This document shows, one piece after another, positions 33,311-42,638 of a stretch of DNA of 64,000 nucleotides (position 1 is its first letter; each line of letters opens with the position of its first letter). The translations under genes and the position numbers were made by a program. This stretch comes from Croceimicrobium sp965656185. GTDB taxonomy: Bacteria; Bacteroidota; Bacteroidia; Flavobacteriales; Schleiferiaceae. A model generated the notes under the pieces. That model searched no databases, was not told the DNA's origin, and saw nothing but the letters and a program-made list of their open reading frames with translations. The DNA lies in NCBI GenBank assembly GCA_965656185.1, contig CBFHJH010000008.1, forward strand, positions 1 through 64,000. The letters are read 5' to 3'.

Positions 33311-35563
33311 TTATTCCTTAGAACTAGCTTCCATGGTCATCGCATCCGATTCTTCATTTTCCTTAGCCATCGGTTTTACAGGCTCGGTAACGATATTCAT
33401 CTCTTTGATCAAATTATCGGCACCGGCGTATTTTTCGATGATGAACAAGGTATAGCGTACGTCCACTGAAATGGTACGCTGAATTTCAGATTCGAAATTA
33501 ATGTCGCCACTCATCGCTTCCCAGTTACCGTCGAAGGCAGTCCCGATCAGCTCGCCACGTGCGTTGATCACGGGTGAGCCTGAGTTACCGCCGGTAATGT
33601 CGGTATTGTGAATGAAACATACTGGTAATTCGCCTTCTGCATTAGCGTAGCGACCGAAATCTTTGGCTTCGATAAGCTCCTCCAATTTAGTCGGAACGAC
33701 AAACTCAGGATCGTCGTTATCTTTTTTCTGTAAGATACCCTCGGCGGTAGTATAGTGCTTGTAATGCACGGCATCGCGGGCATCGTAGCTACCTACCGTA
33801 CCGTAAGTAAGGCGCATGGTGCTATTGGCGTCTGGGTAGTAGTTGCGATCTGGATTCATTTCACGTAAACCTGCGGTAAATAAGCGGTAAGCTTTTTCCA
33901 GCTTGTCGCCGCTTCCACCGTCTTGGTTCGATTGAAGGTAAGCTTGGTACAAGCCTTCGCCTAAAGCGATACCCATATCTTTTTCTACTACTTTGTCCTT
34001 AGGATCTTCTAAGTACTCCATCATCTCTTCTTTGCTCGAAAGCACACTTTTCTTGAAGAGCTTTTTAGCGTATTTGTCGAAGTCACCCTTGTAATCGTCG
34101 GCGATCTCCTTAAGGATCTCAGGCTGTTGATCGGCGCTGATATCTTGGTGATAAAGGGCCAATACTTTAGCGGTCATTTCCTGGTCTAGGGCAGGATTGT
34201 AGTCTTTGAAGAACTCTTCCATCGAGGCTTTCACTGAGCCTAAGATCGCTTTGGCTTTCGCTTCTTCGGCTTCTTTGGCCTCGCCTTCAGCTTCCTCTGC
34301 AGCTTCCATGGCCTTAAAGTAAGCGGTCATGGTGCGACCGAAACGCAATCCTTGAAGGGCGATCTCAGGACCGGTAATACCGGCTTCGCGGGCGTATACT
34401 TTAGCGGTTACCGAAGCGTCGGTAGAAGAATAGGCTTCGTCGAACATCTGCAAGGTTTCGCCGTATTTGGCTTTACGTGCAGGATCGGCATTTACCCATT
34501 TTTGGAATTCTTCCTCAATGGCTTTTTTCTTCTCGTATACTTTATTGCTCTGCAATTGCTCGGTTTGACCGATATAATATTTCCAGTAATTGGAAACGCG
34601 GGCGTATTTAGAAGCGTATTGAATGCGGGTCGCGGGATCGGCATTCATGTACTTTTTCATCACCTTTAATTTAAGGTCACGTACACGCACTACGGCAGGA
34701 CCGTACTTTTCAATGGCCTGTTTTACGCCATAGCTGCTCAAATAACGATCGGTAGAACCAGGGTAACCCATTACCATGGTGAAATCGCCATCCTTTACCC
34801 CGGTAATATTAACCGGTAAAGAGTGCTTAGGCTTTAGTGGTACATTGTCTTCGGCGTAGTCGGCAGGCATACCGTCCTTGTCGGCATACACACGGAACAA
34901 TGAAAAGTCGCCGGTATGACGAGGCCACATCCAGTTATCGGTATCGCCACCGTACTTCCCGATAGAAGAAGGGGGAGCACCAACTAGGCGGATGTCGTTA
35001 AAGGTTTCGTATACGAATAAGTAGAACTCATTTCCGTGGAAGAAGCTACGCACATTCGCGTCGTAGTGATTGCCTTCGGTCGCTTCATCGGCAATGGTCT
35101 TTCCGATCTTGGCGATCGCCTGACTGCGCTCAGTTTCGCTCATGTCGTCATTAAGCTCATTGAGTACGCGGTTGGTCACGTCTTCCATACGTACGAGGAA
35201 ACGCACGAAAAGACCTTCATTAGGCAGCTCTTGGCTTTTTTCATAGGCCCAAAAACCATCGGTAAGGTAATCGTGCTCAGTGCTAGAGTGAGATTGGATC
35301 TGACCGTAACCACAGTGGTGGTTGGTAAGAATCAGGCCTTGATCGGAAATGATTTCTCCGGTACAAAAGCCACCGAAAGAAACGATAGCGTCCTTAAGGC
35401 TACCATTGTTGATATCGTAGATCTGCTCCGGAGTTAATTGTAATCCGTGGGCTTTCATGTCTTCGTAGTTGCGACCAAGCAACATAGGAAGCCACATCCC
35501 TTCATTTGCTAATGCTGGCAAAACCAGGGTTATAGCCAACAAAAAGCTCAGAATTTTTTTCAT
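33311..35563 (-). CDS. S46-family dipeptidyl peptidase (DPP7/DPP11 type)
   Basis: 750 residues. Signal peptide (KKILSFLLAITLVLPALA), then NEGMWLP and a chymotrypsin-like double barrel with His in NHHCGYGQIQ (about residue 83), Asp in PRHTGDFSLFRVY (219) and Ser 661 in ITGGNSGSPV, interrupted by the helical domain typical of S46. S46 enzymes remove dipeptides from peptide N-termini in the periplasm. The residue at the position that is Arg673 in DPP11 (Asp/Glu-specific) appears to be Gly 679 here (AFDGNWEAMSGD), as in DPP7, although the flanking sequence looks DPP11-like. Confidence 0.92.
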   Translation of the reverse strand: MKKILSFLLAITLVLPALANEGMWLPMLLGRNYEDMKAHGLQLTPEQIYDINNGSLKDAIVSFGGFCTGEIISDQGLILTNHHCGYGQIQSHSSTEHDYLTDGFWAYEKSQELPNEGLFVRFLVRMEDVTNRVLNELNDDMSETERSQAIAKIGKTIADEATEGNHYDANVRSFFHGNEFYLFVYETFNDIRLVGAPPSSIGKYGGDTDNWMWPRHTGDFSLFRVYADKDGMPADYAEDNVPLKPKHSLPVNITGVKDGDFTMVMGYPGSTDRYLSSYGVKQAIEKYGPAVVRVRDLKLKVMKKYMNADPATRIQYASKYARVSNYWKYYIGQTEQLQSNKVYEKKKAIEEEFQKWVNADPARKAKYGETLQMFDEAYSSTDASVTAKVYAREAGITGPEIALQGLRFGRTMTAYFKAMEAAEEAEGEAKEAEEAKAKAILGSVKASMEEFFKDYNPALDQEMTAKVLALYHQDISADQQPEILKEIADDYKGDFDKYAKKLFKKSVLSSKEEMMEYLEDPKDKVVEKDMGIALGEGLYQAYLQSNQDGGSGDKLEKAYRLFTAGLREMNPDRNYYPDANSTMRLTYGTVGSYDARDAVHYKHYTTAEGILQKKDNDDPEFVVPTKLEELIEAKDFGRYANAEGELPVCFIHNTDITGGNSGSPVINARGELIGTAFDGNWEAMSGDINFESEIQRTISVDVRYTLFIIEKYAGADNLIKEMNIVTEPVKPMAKENEESDAMTMEASSKE

Positions 35564-35729
35564 CGTTATGCTAAGTTTAAATTATTGAGAAGCGAATTTA
35601 AGGATTCAAAGCTTTCTAGCCGAGCCCGCAAGGTCACAATACCATATATAGAGTCAATTTATCTAAATGTAAGTGGCCTATGGCTTAGATGTCCATCAAA
35701 GCCTTTTAATTTGTGCTAAATAGCAAGAT

Positions 35730-36890
35730 ATGTCAGATCAGAAGCTGCGTTTTAACTCTTTAGTTATTCACGGCGGTCAGTCGCCCGACCCTGCTACCGG
35801 AGCCGTAATGACCCCCATCGTGCAAAGTTCTACCTACGCCCAAAGTGGGCCTGGAGTCCATCAGGGCTATGAGTACTCCCGTTCGGGAAATCCGACCCGG
35901 GCGGCTCTGGAGCGGTCCATTGCCAGTTTGGAAGGGGTGGAGCATGGCTTGGCCTTTGGTAGTGGCCTTGCGGCGATCGACGCGGTCTTGAAACTACTTA
36001 AACCAGGCGATGAGATTATTTCTACCGATGACCTCTACGGAGGCTCTTATCGGCTTTTTAAGGGAATCTTCGAGAAGTATGGTATTCGTTTTCACTTTGC
36101 CCCCATGGGCGATCCGCAAGCGGTAGCATCCTTACTGAGCGATAAAACTCGTATGATCTGGGTAGAGAGTCCCACCAATCCGATGATGAGCGTGATCGAT
36201 ATCGCGGCCATCAGCAGGTCGGCCAAGCAAGCCAAGGCTTTATTGGTGGTAGACAACACCTTCGCCACGCCCTATTTGCAGCAGCCCATTGGCTTAGGGG
36301 CAGATATCGTAATGCACAGCGCCACCAAATACCTAGGTGGGCACAGTGATGTAGTACTGGGCTTATTGGCGATCAAAGACCTTGAGCTCGCGCAAGAATT
36401 GAAGTTTATCCAGAATTCAAGCGGAGCCATTTGTGGCCCAATGGACGCCTTCCTCAGTCTAAGAGGTATAAAAACCTTGGCCCTAAGGATGAAGCGTCAT
36501 TCTGAGAACGCCAGGGCAGTGGCCCAATTTCTCACTCAACATCCCAAGGTGGAAGCGGTGTATTGGCCCGGTTTGGCGGATCATCCCGGACATAAAATAG
36601 CTGTTGCCCAGATGCGAGACTTTGGTGGGATGTTAAGCTTTCGCTTGAAGGAAGACCGGCAAAGGGCCGCCTTCGAGGTCTTGAAGCATTTAAAGGTATT
36701 TACCCTAGCCGAAAGTTTAGGAGGGATAGAATCTTTAGCGGGGCATCCGGTAACGATGACCCACGCATCTATCCCTAAAGCGGAACGAGAAAAGAATGGG
36801 ATCACCGAGGGTTTGATACGCTTAAGTGTGGGTATCGAAGACCAAGCGGATTTGATCGAAGATCTCGATCAAGCTTTAGCGCGAAGCTGA
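35730..36890 (+). CDS. Transsulfuration PLP enzyme (cystathionine gamma-lyase/gamma-synthase family)
   Basis: 386 residues of the Cys/Met metabolism PLP family: YEYSRSGNPTRAALERSIASLEG, AFGSGLAAIDAVL (phosphate-binding), DDLYGGSYRLF (stacking Tyr 103), VVDNTFATPYLQQP (Asp 175), and PLP-lysine K200 in HSATKYLGGHSD. It cleaves or forms C-S bonds of cystathionine. Gamma-lyase, beta-lyase and gamma-synthase cannot be separated from sequence alone by eye, though MTHASI and the ESLGGIESLAGHP segment fit gamma-lyase/synthase. It lies 54 bp upstream of an SDR gene on the same strand. Confidence 0.88.
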   Translation: MSDQKLRFNSLVIHGGQSPDPATGAVMTPIVQSSTYAQSGPGVHQGYEYSRSGNPTRAALERSIASLEGVEHGLAFGSGLAAIDAVLKLLKPGDEIISTDDLYGGSYRLFKGIFEKYGIRFHFAPMGDPQAVASLLSDKTRMIWVESPTNPMMSVIDIAAISRSAKQAKALLVVDNTFATPYLQQPIGLGADIVMHSATKYLGGHSDVVLGLLAIKDLELAQELKFIQNSSGAICGPMDAFLSLRGIKTLALRMKRHSENARAVAQFLTQHPKVEAVYWPGLADHPGHKIAVAQMRDFGGMLSFRLKEDRQRAAFEVLKHLKVFTLAESLGGIESLAGHPVTMTHASIPKAEREKNGITEGLIRLSVGIEDQADLIEDLDQALARS

Positions 36891-36921
36891 TCTTTATCAG
36901 GCCTTGGATGATCGAATTCAA

Positions 36922-36929
36922 TACCTTTG
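36922..36929 (+). promoter_or_regulatory. Bacteroidota -7 promoter motif TACCTTTG
   Basis: An exact TAnnTTTG match 15 bp before the TTG start of the SDR gene, which would give a very short leader. A TTG at 36904 lies 15 bases upstream of the motif. Confidence 0.4.
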
Positions 36930-36944
36930 ATAAAAACGTAAGCA

Positions 36945-37664
36945 TTGAAAAAATTCTTTATTACCGGCACCAGTTCCGGTATTGGCAAAGCTTTGGCGGA
37001 GGCCGCTCTCGACCAAGGTCATAAAGTAACCGGGATCAGTCGCCGGCATACTATCGAACACGAAAACTACCGTCATTTAGCGATCGATCTTTCCGATCTG
37101 GACGATTATGCCGGAATCGGTTTCGAGGGGCTTTCGACCAAGACCGAAGAGGTGATCTTAGTGAATAATGCAGGAACCATTGCTCCGGTAAAGCCGGTCT
37201 CACAAATGGATCCGGTTCAGGTGGCCAATGCCTATCGGTTAAACCTCACCGCCCCTAGCATTCTTTCCCAACTTTTTCTGGAAAACCTACGCGATTTCCC
37301 GGGGAAGAAAACCATTATCAATATCTCAAGTGGTGCCGCTTTTTATCCGGTAAAGAGCTGGTCGGTCTACTGTGCTTCTAAGGCTGGGCTTAATATGTTC
37401 AGTGAAGTCTTGCATCTCGATCATCCGGAAGTCCGCTGCCACGCGATCTCTCCCGGCATTGTAGACACCGAGATGCAAGGGGAGATCAGAGCTACTTCGC
37501 AACGCGATTTTCCCGATCGTCAGCGCTTCGTGGATTACAAGGCCAATGATGAATTGGTTTCAGCCAAGGACGTAGCCCAAAAGATCCTTCACGTGCTGGG
37601 TAAGCCCGAGCAGTTCGAAGAAGTTTCGATCTCTTTGCGCGAGGTGGAGCTGCCTAAATCTTAA
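36945..37664 (+). CDS. Short-chain dehydrogenase/reductase
   Basis: 239 residues of the classical SDR fold: cofactor motif TGTSSGIG (8-14), NNAG (74-77), catalytic Ser 128/129 in NISSG and the YxxxK pair Y142/K146 (VYCASKAGLN). The gene probably starts with TTG at 36945 because the sequence KKFFITGTSSGIG must be near the N-terminus and no ATG or GTG precedes it in frame. The R-R pair after the second strand (GISRRH) suggests NADP(H). The substrate is unknown; the enzyme resembles sepiapterin-reductase/benzil-reductase-like SDRs. Confidence 0.85.
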   Translation: MKKFFITGTSSGIGKALAEAALDQGHKVTGISRRHTIEHENYRHLAIDLSDLDDYAGIGFEGLSTKTEEVILVNNAGTIAPVKPVSQMDPVQVANAYRLNLTAPSILSQLFLENLRDFPGKKTIINISSGAAFYPVKSWSVYCASKAGLNMFSEVLHLDHPEVRCHAISPGIVDTEMQGEIRATSQRDFPDRQRFVDYKANDELVSAKDVAQKILHVLGKPEQFEEVSISLREVELPKS

Positions 37665-37741
37665 ATTGGTCTTAAAGGCGCAAAGTGGATTAAACCAAAG
37701 CACTTTTTGGGGCTCAAAGCATTGAATCTAAATTTAATGTG

Positions 37742-38128
37742 ATGAGACGAATAGTTTTAAGTATGGCCTTTTTTCTAGGCCTAGGATTAAGTGCATTTGC
37801 GCAAACTGGTGGGCATCATGGGCATGAAAGATTGACTGCCGAGGAACGAGTGGAAAAACAGACCGCCCGGATGGAAGAGCACTTAGGCCTAAGCGCCGAG
37901 CAAGTGGCAGCTATACAACCCATTTTATTGGCGCACCACCAAAAAATGGATGCCCAGCGGTCAGAAGCCAAGCAATTGCGCGAGGAGCGCCGCGGAGCGA
38001 TGCAGAGCTTAAAGCTCGAATTGGAAAAAGTGCTCGATGAGGAGCAAATGCAAAAATTAGAAGAGCTCCATAAAGAGCACCGAAATGAGATGCGAAGACA
38101 GCGAAGGAATGATCACGAATCGCATTAA
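37742..38128 (+). CDS. Small secreted helical protein (Spy/CpxP-like)
   Basis: 128 residues: signal peptide (RRIVLSMAFFLGLGLSAFAQ), a His-rich start (GGHHGHERL), then a nearly all-helical charged region with LSAEQVAAIQPILLAHHQKM and LEKVLDEEQMQKLEELHKEH, and a His/Arg tail. The size, LxxEQ pattern and periplasmic location resemble Spy/CpxP or DUF4890-like proteins, which act as chaperones or metal-linked stress sensors; this is inference. The ATG at 37742 follows an in-frame GTG at 37739. A strong terminator lies directly downstream, so it is probably monocistronic. Confidence 0.65.
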   Translation: MRRIVLSMAFFLGLGLSAFAQTGGHHGHERLTAEERVEKQTARMEEHLGLSAEQVAAIQPILLAHHQKMDAQRSEAKQLREERRGAMQSLKLELEKVLDEEQMQKLEELHKEHRNEMRRQRRNDHESH

Positions 38129-38139
38129 GAAGACCGAAG

Positions 38140-38167
38140 ACCCGCTTTGTTCGAAGCGGGTTTTTTT
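38140..38167 (+). terminator. Intrinsic terminator after the Spy-like gene
   Basis: 8-bp stem ACCCGCTT / AAGCGGGT with a 6-base loop and a seven-T run. Confidence 0.85.
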
Positions 38168-38250
38168 GTGCTCAAAAACCGCCATTTTTCCCCGGTTTAC
38201 TGAGGCTTCTTTAGTAATTTGCACTGTATTTAAAACCAAAAATCAATCCC

Positions 38251-39801
38251 ATGTCCAAGATGCAGGATAAGATCAAAGAGCTCGAGTCTAAATTAGCTGA
38301 AGCCCAGTTGGGTGGCGGTCAGAAGCGTATCGATGCTCAGCATGCCAAAGGAAAATTAACCGCGCGTGAGCGGATTCACTTCCTCTTAGATGAGGGGAGT
38401 TTCGAAGAAACCGGCGCTTTGGTGATGCACCGATCTACCGACTTTGGCTTGGATAAGCAAAAGATCTTGGGTGATGGGGTGGTAACCGGTTATGGAACCA
38501 TTGAAGGCCGATTGGTTTATGTGTTTGCTCAGGACTTTACCGTTTTAGGGGGCTCTTTGGCCGAAGCGCATGCCGAGAAGATCTGTAAAGTGATGGATCT
38601 GGCCATGAAGAATGGGGCACCGGTAATTGGATTGAATGATTCGGGGGGTGCTCGGATCCAGGAAGGGGTGGTTTCTTTAGGGGGCTACGCCGATATCTTT
38701 TACCGCAACACGAGGGCAAGTGGCGTTATACCACAGCTTTCTGCGGTTATGGGGCCTTGTGCCGGTGGGGCCGTATACTCCCCAGCTTTAACCGATTTTA
38801 TCGGGATGGTCGAAAATACCAGTTATATGTTCGTAACCGGTCCCAATGTGGTGAAGACGGTAACCCATGAAGAAGTGAGTTCAGAAGAACTGGGAGGCGC
38901 CTCGGCTCATAGCACCAAATCGGGGGTAACCCACTTTACTTATGCCAATGAAATGGCTCTGATCAATGGTTTTCGTCAGCTCATGACCTATATCCCACAA
39001 AATTGCGAAGAAGAAGCGCCTTCTATCCCATACGAAGCTGGTGATGAAACTCGGGCAGAATTGAATGAGATCATACCGGATAACCCCAATCAGCCTTACG
39101 ACATTCGCGAGGTGATCGACGGTACGGTAGACGCCGATAGCTTTTTAGAAGTGCATAAAGATTTTGCCCAGAATATCGTGGTCGGCTTTGCGCGTTTAGG
39201 CGGTAAATCGATCGGGATCGTGGCTAATCAACCTGCTTATTTGGCTGGGGTTTTAGATATCGACTCTTCGACCAAAGGCGCCCGTTTCGTGCGCTTCTGC
39301 GATAGCTTTAATATTCCTCTTTTAGTATTTGAAGACGTACCGGGGTTTTTACCCGGTACCGATCAGGAGTGGAATGCCATTATTACCAATGGGGCAAAAT
39401 TACTCTATGCCTTTAGTGAGGCTACCGTGCCTAGAATAACGGTAATTACCCGTAAGGCTTACGGTGGTGCTTATGACGTAATGAACTCCAAGCACATTGG
39501 TGCCGATATGAACTTCGCTTGGCCATCGGCCGAGATCGCAGTAATGGGTGCCAAGGGCGCGGCCGAAATTATTTTCCGCAAGGAAATCAAGGAGGCGGCC
39601 GATCCAGAAGCCAAATTAAAAGAGAAAGAGGCCGAGTATGCCGAGATCTTTGCTAATCCATATCGCGCTGCGGCCCGTGGATACGTAGATCAGGTAATCC
39701 GTCCCGATCAAACGCGAGAGAAGTTGATCAAGGCATTTGCCATGTTGGAAAATAAGGTAGATAGCCTGCCCAAAAAGAAACACGGTAACATCCCACTCTA
39801 A
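38251..39801 (+). CDS. Acyl-CoA carboxylase beta subunit (propionyl-CoA carboxylase type)
   Basis: 516 residues of the carboxyltransferase family: AKGKLTARERIHFLLDEGSFEE, GGSLAEAHAEKICKVMDLA, LNDSGGARIQEGV, MGPCAGGAVYSPALTDFI, FEDVPGFLPGTDQEW, RKAYGGAYDVMNSKHIG and WPSAEIAVMGAKGAAEIIF. It transfers CO2 from carboxybiotin to propionyl-CoA (or methylcrotonyl/acetyl-CoA). No biotin carboxylase or biotin carrier subunit is adjacent, so it works with distant subunits or as a sodium-pump decarboxylase subunit. The start ATG at 38251 is followed by a second ATG three codons later. Confidence 0.92.
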   Translation: MSKMQDKIKELESKLAEAQLGGGQKRIDAQHAKGKLTARERIHFLLDEGSFEETGALVMHRSTDFGLDKQKILGDGVVTGYGTIEGRLVYVFAQDFTVLGGSLAEAHAEKICKVMDLAMKNGAPVIGLNDSGGARIQEGVVSLGGYADIFYRNTRASGVIPQLSAVMGPCAGGAVYSPALTDFIGMVENTSYMFVTGPNVVKTVTHEEVSSEELGGASAHSTKSGVTHFTYANEMALINGFRQLMTYIPQNCEEEAPSIPYEAGDETRAELNEIIPDNPNQPYDIREVIDGTVDADSFLEVHKDFAQNIVVGFARLGGKSIGIVANQPAYLAGVLDIDSSTKGARFVRFCDSFNIPLLVFEDVPGFLPGTDQEWNAIITNGAKLLYAFSEATVPRITVITRKAYGGAYDVMNSKHIGADMNFAWPSAEIAVMGAKGAAEIIFRKEIKEAADPEAKLKEKEAEYAEIFANPYRAAARGYVDQVIRPDQTREKLIKAFAMLENKVDSLPKKKHGNIPL

Positions 39802-39839
39802 ATTCTCTATTTTCGTGCCCTAAACGCAAGCTTTTTTCG

Positions 39840-41924
39840 ATGATCAGGAAATGGCCGTTTTTGGTATTCATTTTAGTAGGCTTACAAGTACAGGCGCAAA
39901 CCTGGAATCAGGAATTAAGGGAAATCCAATTCTTGGTAGATACCGCCGTGTACAATTGGCAGAATGACCGGGTTCATTTTCGGGGTGAAAAATGTTTGGC
40001 TTTTGCTTACGATGAGGCCAATACGGAAGCCCTTTTGCGAATGCCTCCCCAATCGTCATGGTTCCTGCAGGAGCAGGAAGATTATGTTCTCCTGGATAGC
40101 ATAAAGACCGAGGATTACCGCGAGTACCGTCTGCGTTTTCAAGACTTGAACGAGAGTGCCTTTCCGCGCTTGATCTTTCGGAAAAATGCAAACCCTAACG
40201 CCTTTGTCTTGCCTTTGCTCGCTTACGCTGAAACCTATTTGGATCTAAGTCCGCGTGAAGATGAACTCTTTTTGGGTGAAGAAAAGGTATTTGAGTTACC
40301 AGCGAAGCATCCAGAAAAGATCGATCTCAATTTAAACTGGAATAAGGAAGGACCTATTCACTATCGCTTCAGCTATCAAGGAAAGCGGGTTTTATTGCAC
40401 CTATTGCCACAGGAAAGAGGCCGTCAGCAGCTCCAGATCCCTTTGAAACTCAAAAGCCCCCGTTGGGACGGTCAGCTTTTATCTTACGATATGCCGGGCC
40501 TCCAGGCCGAGTTTTTGGTGAAAACGGGCCGTTTGGCCTTCTTACAGCTCAATGAGCAAGAATTCACCCGAATAGAAGGAAGTACCAAACCCATTGAAGT
40601 GCAGATCGACGATCATCCTTTTCTGCAATTAAATAAGACTTACCGCATCGAAAACCAGGAAGAGGCCGGTGGGCCCCTGATCGCGGAGCTCTTTACCAAG
40701 AGCAAGCTAAATAACGACCGGGTACTTTGTTTGCTACGACCCTATTCCTATCACCGCAAAACACAAGGTTATCTTTATCTAAAGGACGGCGATCGAGCTC
40801 GTTTCATTACCAATTTCAATTTGAGTCCGCAAACCAAGGTAGAGCGCATTTTCGTGCAGAGGGAAGGGAAGAACTGGGAAGCCGGGAACACGGTGTATCC
40901 CGGCGAATCACTCAATATCCGACTGGAAGGAGAAGGATTGCACAAAGGTGATTTCTCATTTTATGGGGCGGCCATCCTCGAAAACGATAGCTTAGTGCGC
41001 AATGAAAATGTAGCCTATTACCGTTTGGAAGTACCGATGAATATTGGGATTCGTAGCATCGAGATCTTTAATAATGGTAATAATTTGGGCAAGAGCCTAC
41101 AGGTAAAAGAGTATCAACGTCCGCGGCCCTTTGATTTCATCGATCTGGCTTTGGGCCTGAAGCGTTATCAGTTGGACAAAATAGACCGTCCGATCTATTA
41201 TGAAAAGACCTTATCGGATGTGGTAATCCGCTTCGATCAAAAGAAGCTTGACCGTCAGGAAGACCTCTACGGAAAGCAATATCTAAGTATCAAAGTGAAG
41301 ATCAGTAATAAGAAAGGGAGTTTGGTAGAGCTCTACCAATTCGACAATGTTTTGATCTGTCCCGATGATGGATCTCCGCGCTATACCTATTACAACCACG
41401 AGTCTTGCCGCTTAGAGGATATCAATCTCAATAACTTCATTAATAATAAAACTTCCAACCTGGAGGAATGGTCTACCATAGACCTTGAGTTTAGTCACCA
41501 GAGTGAGAAGTATAAGACTGATGGATTTACCAAGAAAGTGAAGATCTATTTATCGCGTAAGATCAATTATGATATAGACGTGTCTTTCCCGGCCGGACTA
41601 TTGATCCTTAAAGCCGGAGAGAATGATTTCAGCAATTTTGGCGGCATCAGTTTTGCGATGATGGCCCAGATGAGTTTTTACCACCCCAATAAGGTGGCCA
41701 AGTTGAGGCCTTTTAAGATCGGTGCAGGCTTCATTGCTTTAGATGCTTTCAACTTTTCGGAGAATAGCAGTAATCGCGACCTGGGCCTGGTATTCTTGGG
41801 TTCCCTTTATCCCACTTCTAGTGAAAATAGGCTGAGCTTTCCCCTATTTGTGGGCTACGGTTATCTGCTTAAACAGAAGAAGACCTTTTTCTTGGTGGGC
41901 CCGGGCATTCGGGTGCGACTTTAG
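39840..41924 (+). CDS. Large secreted protein of unknown function, probable outer-membrane C-terminus
   Basis: Not recognised. 694 residues with a clear signal peptide (RKWPFLVFILVGLQVQAQ). Residues about 25-540 are rich in beta strands with several sandwich-like stretches and few cysteines. The last ~120 residues have alternating hydrophobic/aromatic strands (FPAGLLILKAG, PFKIGAGFIALDAF, FPLFVGYGYLL) ending in VGPGIRVRL, which looks like part of a small beta-barrel. There is no T9SS domain, so it is more likely an outer-membrane or periplasmic protein. It follows the carboxylase gene by 38 bp and precedes a redoxin gene by 49 bp. Confidence 0.6.
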   Translation: MIRKWPFLVFILVGLQVQAQTWNQELREIQFLVDTAVYNWQNDRVHFRGEKCLAFAYDEANTEALLRMPPQSSWFLQEQEDYVLLDSIKTEDYREYRLRFQDLNESAFPRLIFRKNANPNAFVLPLLAYAETYLDLSPREDELFLGEEKVFELPAKHPEKIDLNLNWNKEGPIHYRFSYQGKRVLLHLLPQERGRQQLQIPLKLKSPRWDGQLLSYDMPGLQAEFLVKTGRLAFLQLNEQEFTRIEGSTKPIEVQIDDHPFLQLNKTYRIENQEEAGGPLIAELFTKSKLNNDRVLCLLRPYSYHRKTQGYLYLKDGDRARFITNFNLSPQTKVERIFVQREGKNWEAGNTVYPGESLNIRLEGEGLHKGDFSFYGAAILENDSLVRNENVAYYRLEVPMNIGIRSIEIFNNGNNLGKSLQVKEYQRPRPFDFIDLALGLKRYQLDKIDRPIYYEKTLSDVVIRFDQKKLDRQEDLYGKQYLSIKVKISNKKGSLVELYQFDNVLICPDDGSPRYTYYNHESCRLEDINLNNFINNKTSNLEEWSTIDLEFSHQSEKYKTDGFTKKVKIYLSRKINYDIDVSFPAGLLILKAGENDFSNFGGISFAMMAQMSFYHPNKVAKLRPFKIGAGFIALDAFNFSENSSNRDLGLVFLGSLYPTSSENRLSFPLFVGYGYLLKQKKTFFLVGPGIRVRL

Positions 41925-41973
41925 AACATTAGCGTCAATTTCGTAGTTTTCATTTTCTAAAAACACTGAGAAA

Positions 41974-42585
41974 ATGAAGAATCTAAAATTTTTGAGCCTG
42001 GCCCTGGCCGGTTTATTGGCCCTAAGTGCGGCAAAGAAGGATAAGCCCATGTTGGCGATTGGCAGCAAAGCTCCATTGGTCGAGGTCGCTATGCAAGATA
42101 TTAATGGTGGCGAGCTTTCGCTGAATGACCTTAAAGGAGAGAATGGTCTGTTGGTCATTTTTTCCTGTAATACCTGTCCTTTCGTTTTAGGTTGGGAAGA
42201 CCAATACCCTAAACTCCATGCAATGACGCAAAAGATGGGTGTAGGAATGGTTTTGGTTAATAGTAACGAGCGCAAGCGTGATGGCGATGATTCCAAAGAG
42301 GAGATGCAGAAGCACGCAGAAAAAGCGGGCTATGAGATGCCTTATGTAATCGATGAAAATCATAAACTGGCCGATGCCTTTGGTGCTCGCACTACTCCGC
42401 ACGTGTACCTTTTTAATGAAGAGCTTGAATTGGTATACCGCGGCAGTATTAATGACAAATACGAGAACAAGTCGAAAGTAGCGGAAAAGCAATACCTGCA
42501 AAAGGCCCTAAAAGCGCTAGTAGAGGGGGGAGAGATCGACCCCAATGATACGCGTGAGATAGGCTGCTCGATAAAAAGAGTTTAA
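41974..42585 (+). CDS. Periplasmic redoxin (AhpC/TSA, thioredoxin fold)
   Basis: 203 residues. A hydrophobic N-terminus (FLSLALAGLLALSAA) is followed by a thioredoxin-like domain with C65 and C68 in FSCNTCPFVLGWED, cis-Pro in ARTTPHVYLF, and a C-terminal IGCSIKR motif. The C-x-T-C arrangement after VIFS and the GS-KAPLVEV start match the small redoxin proteins often annotated as AhpC/TSA family thioredoxins. The likely role is thiol-disulphide exchange or peroxide reduction outside the cytoplasm; the partner is unknown. Confidence 0.8.
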   Translation: MKNLKFLSLALAGLLALSAAKKDKPMLAIGSKAPLVEVAMQDINGGELSLNDLKGENGLLVIFSCNTCPFVLGWEDQYPKLHAMTQKMGVGMVLVNSNERKRDGDDSKEEMQKHAEKAGYEMPYVIDENHKLADAFGARTTPHVYLFNEELELVYRGSINDKYENKSKVAEKQYLQKALKALVEGGEIDPNDTREIGCSIKRV

Positions 42586-42638
42586 GCGAACCGAAATAAT
42601 AAAGGTAGAAAGTGCGTTTCACATTCTAAATCGATAGA

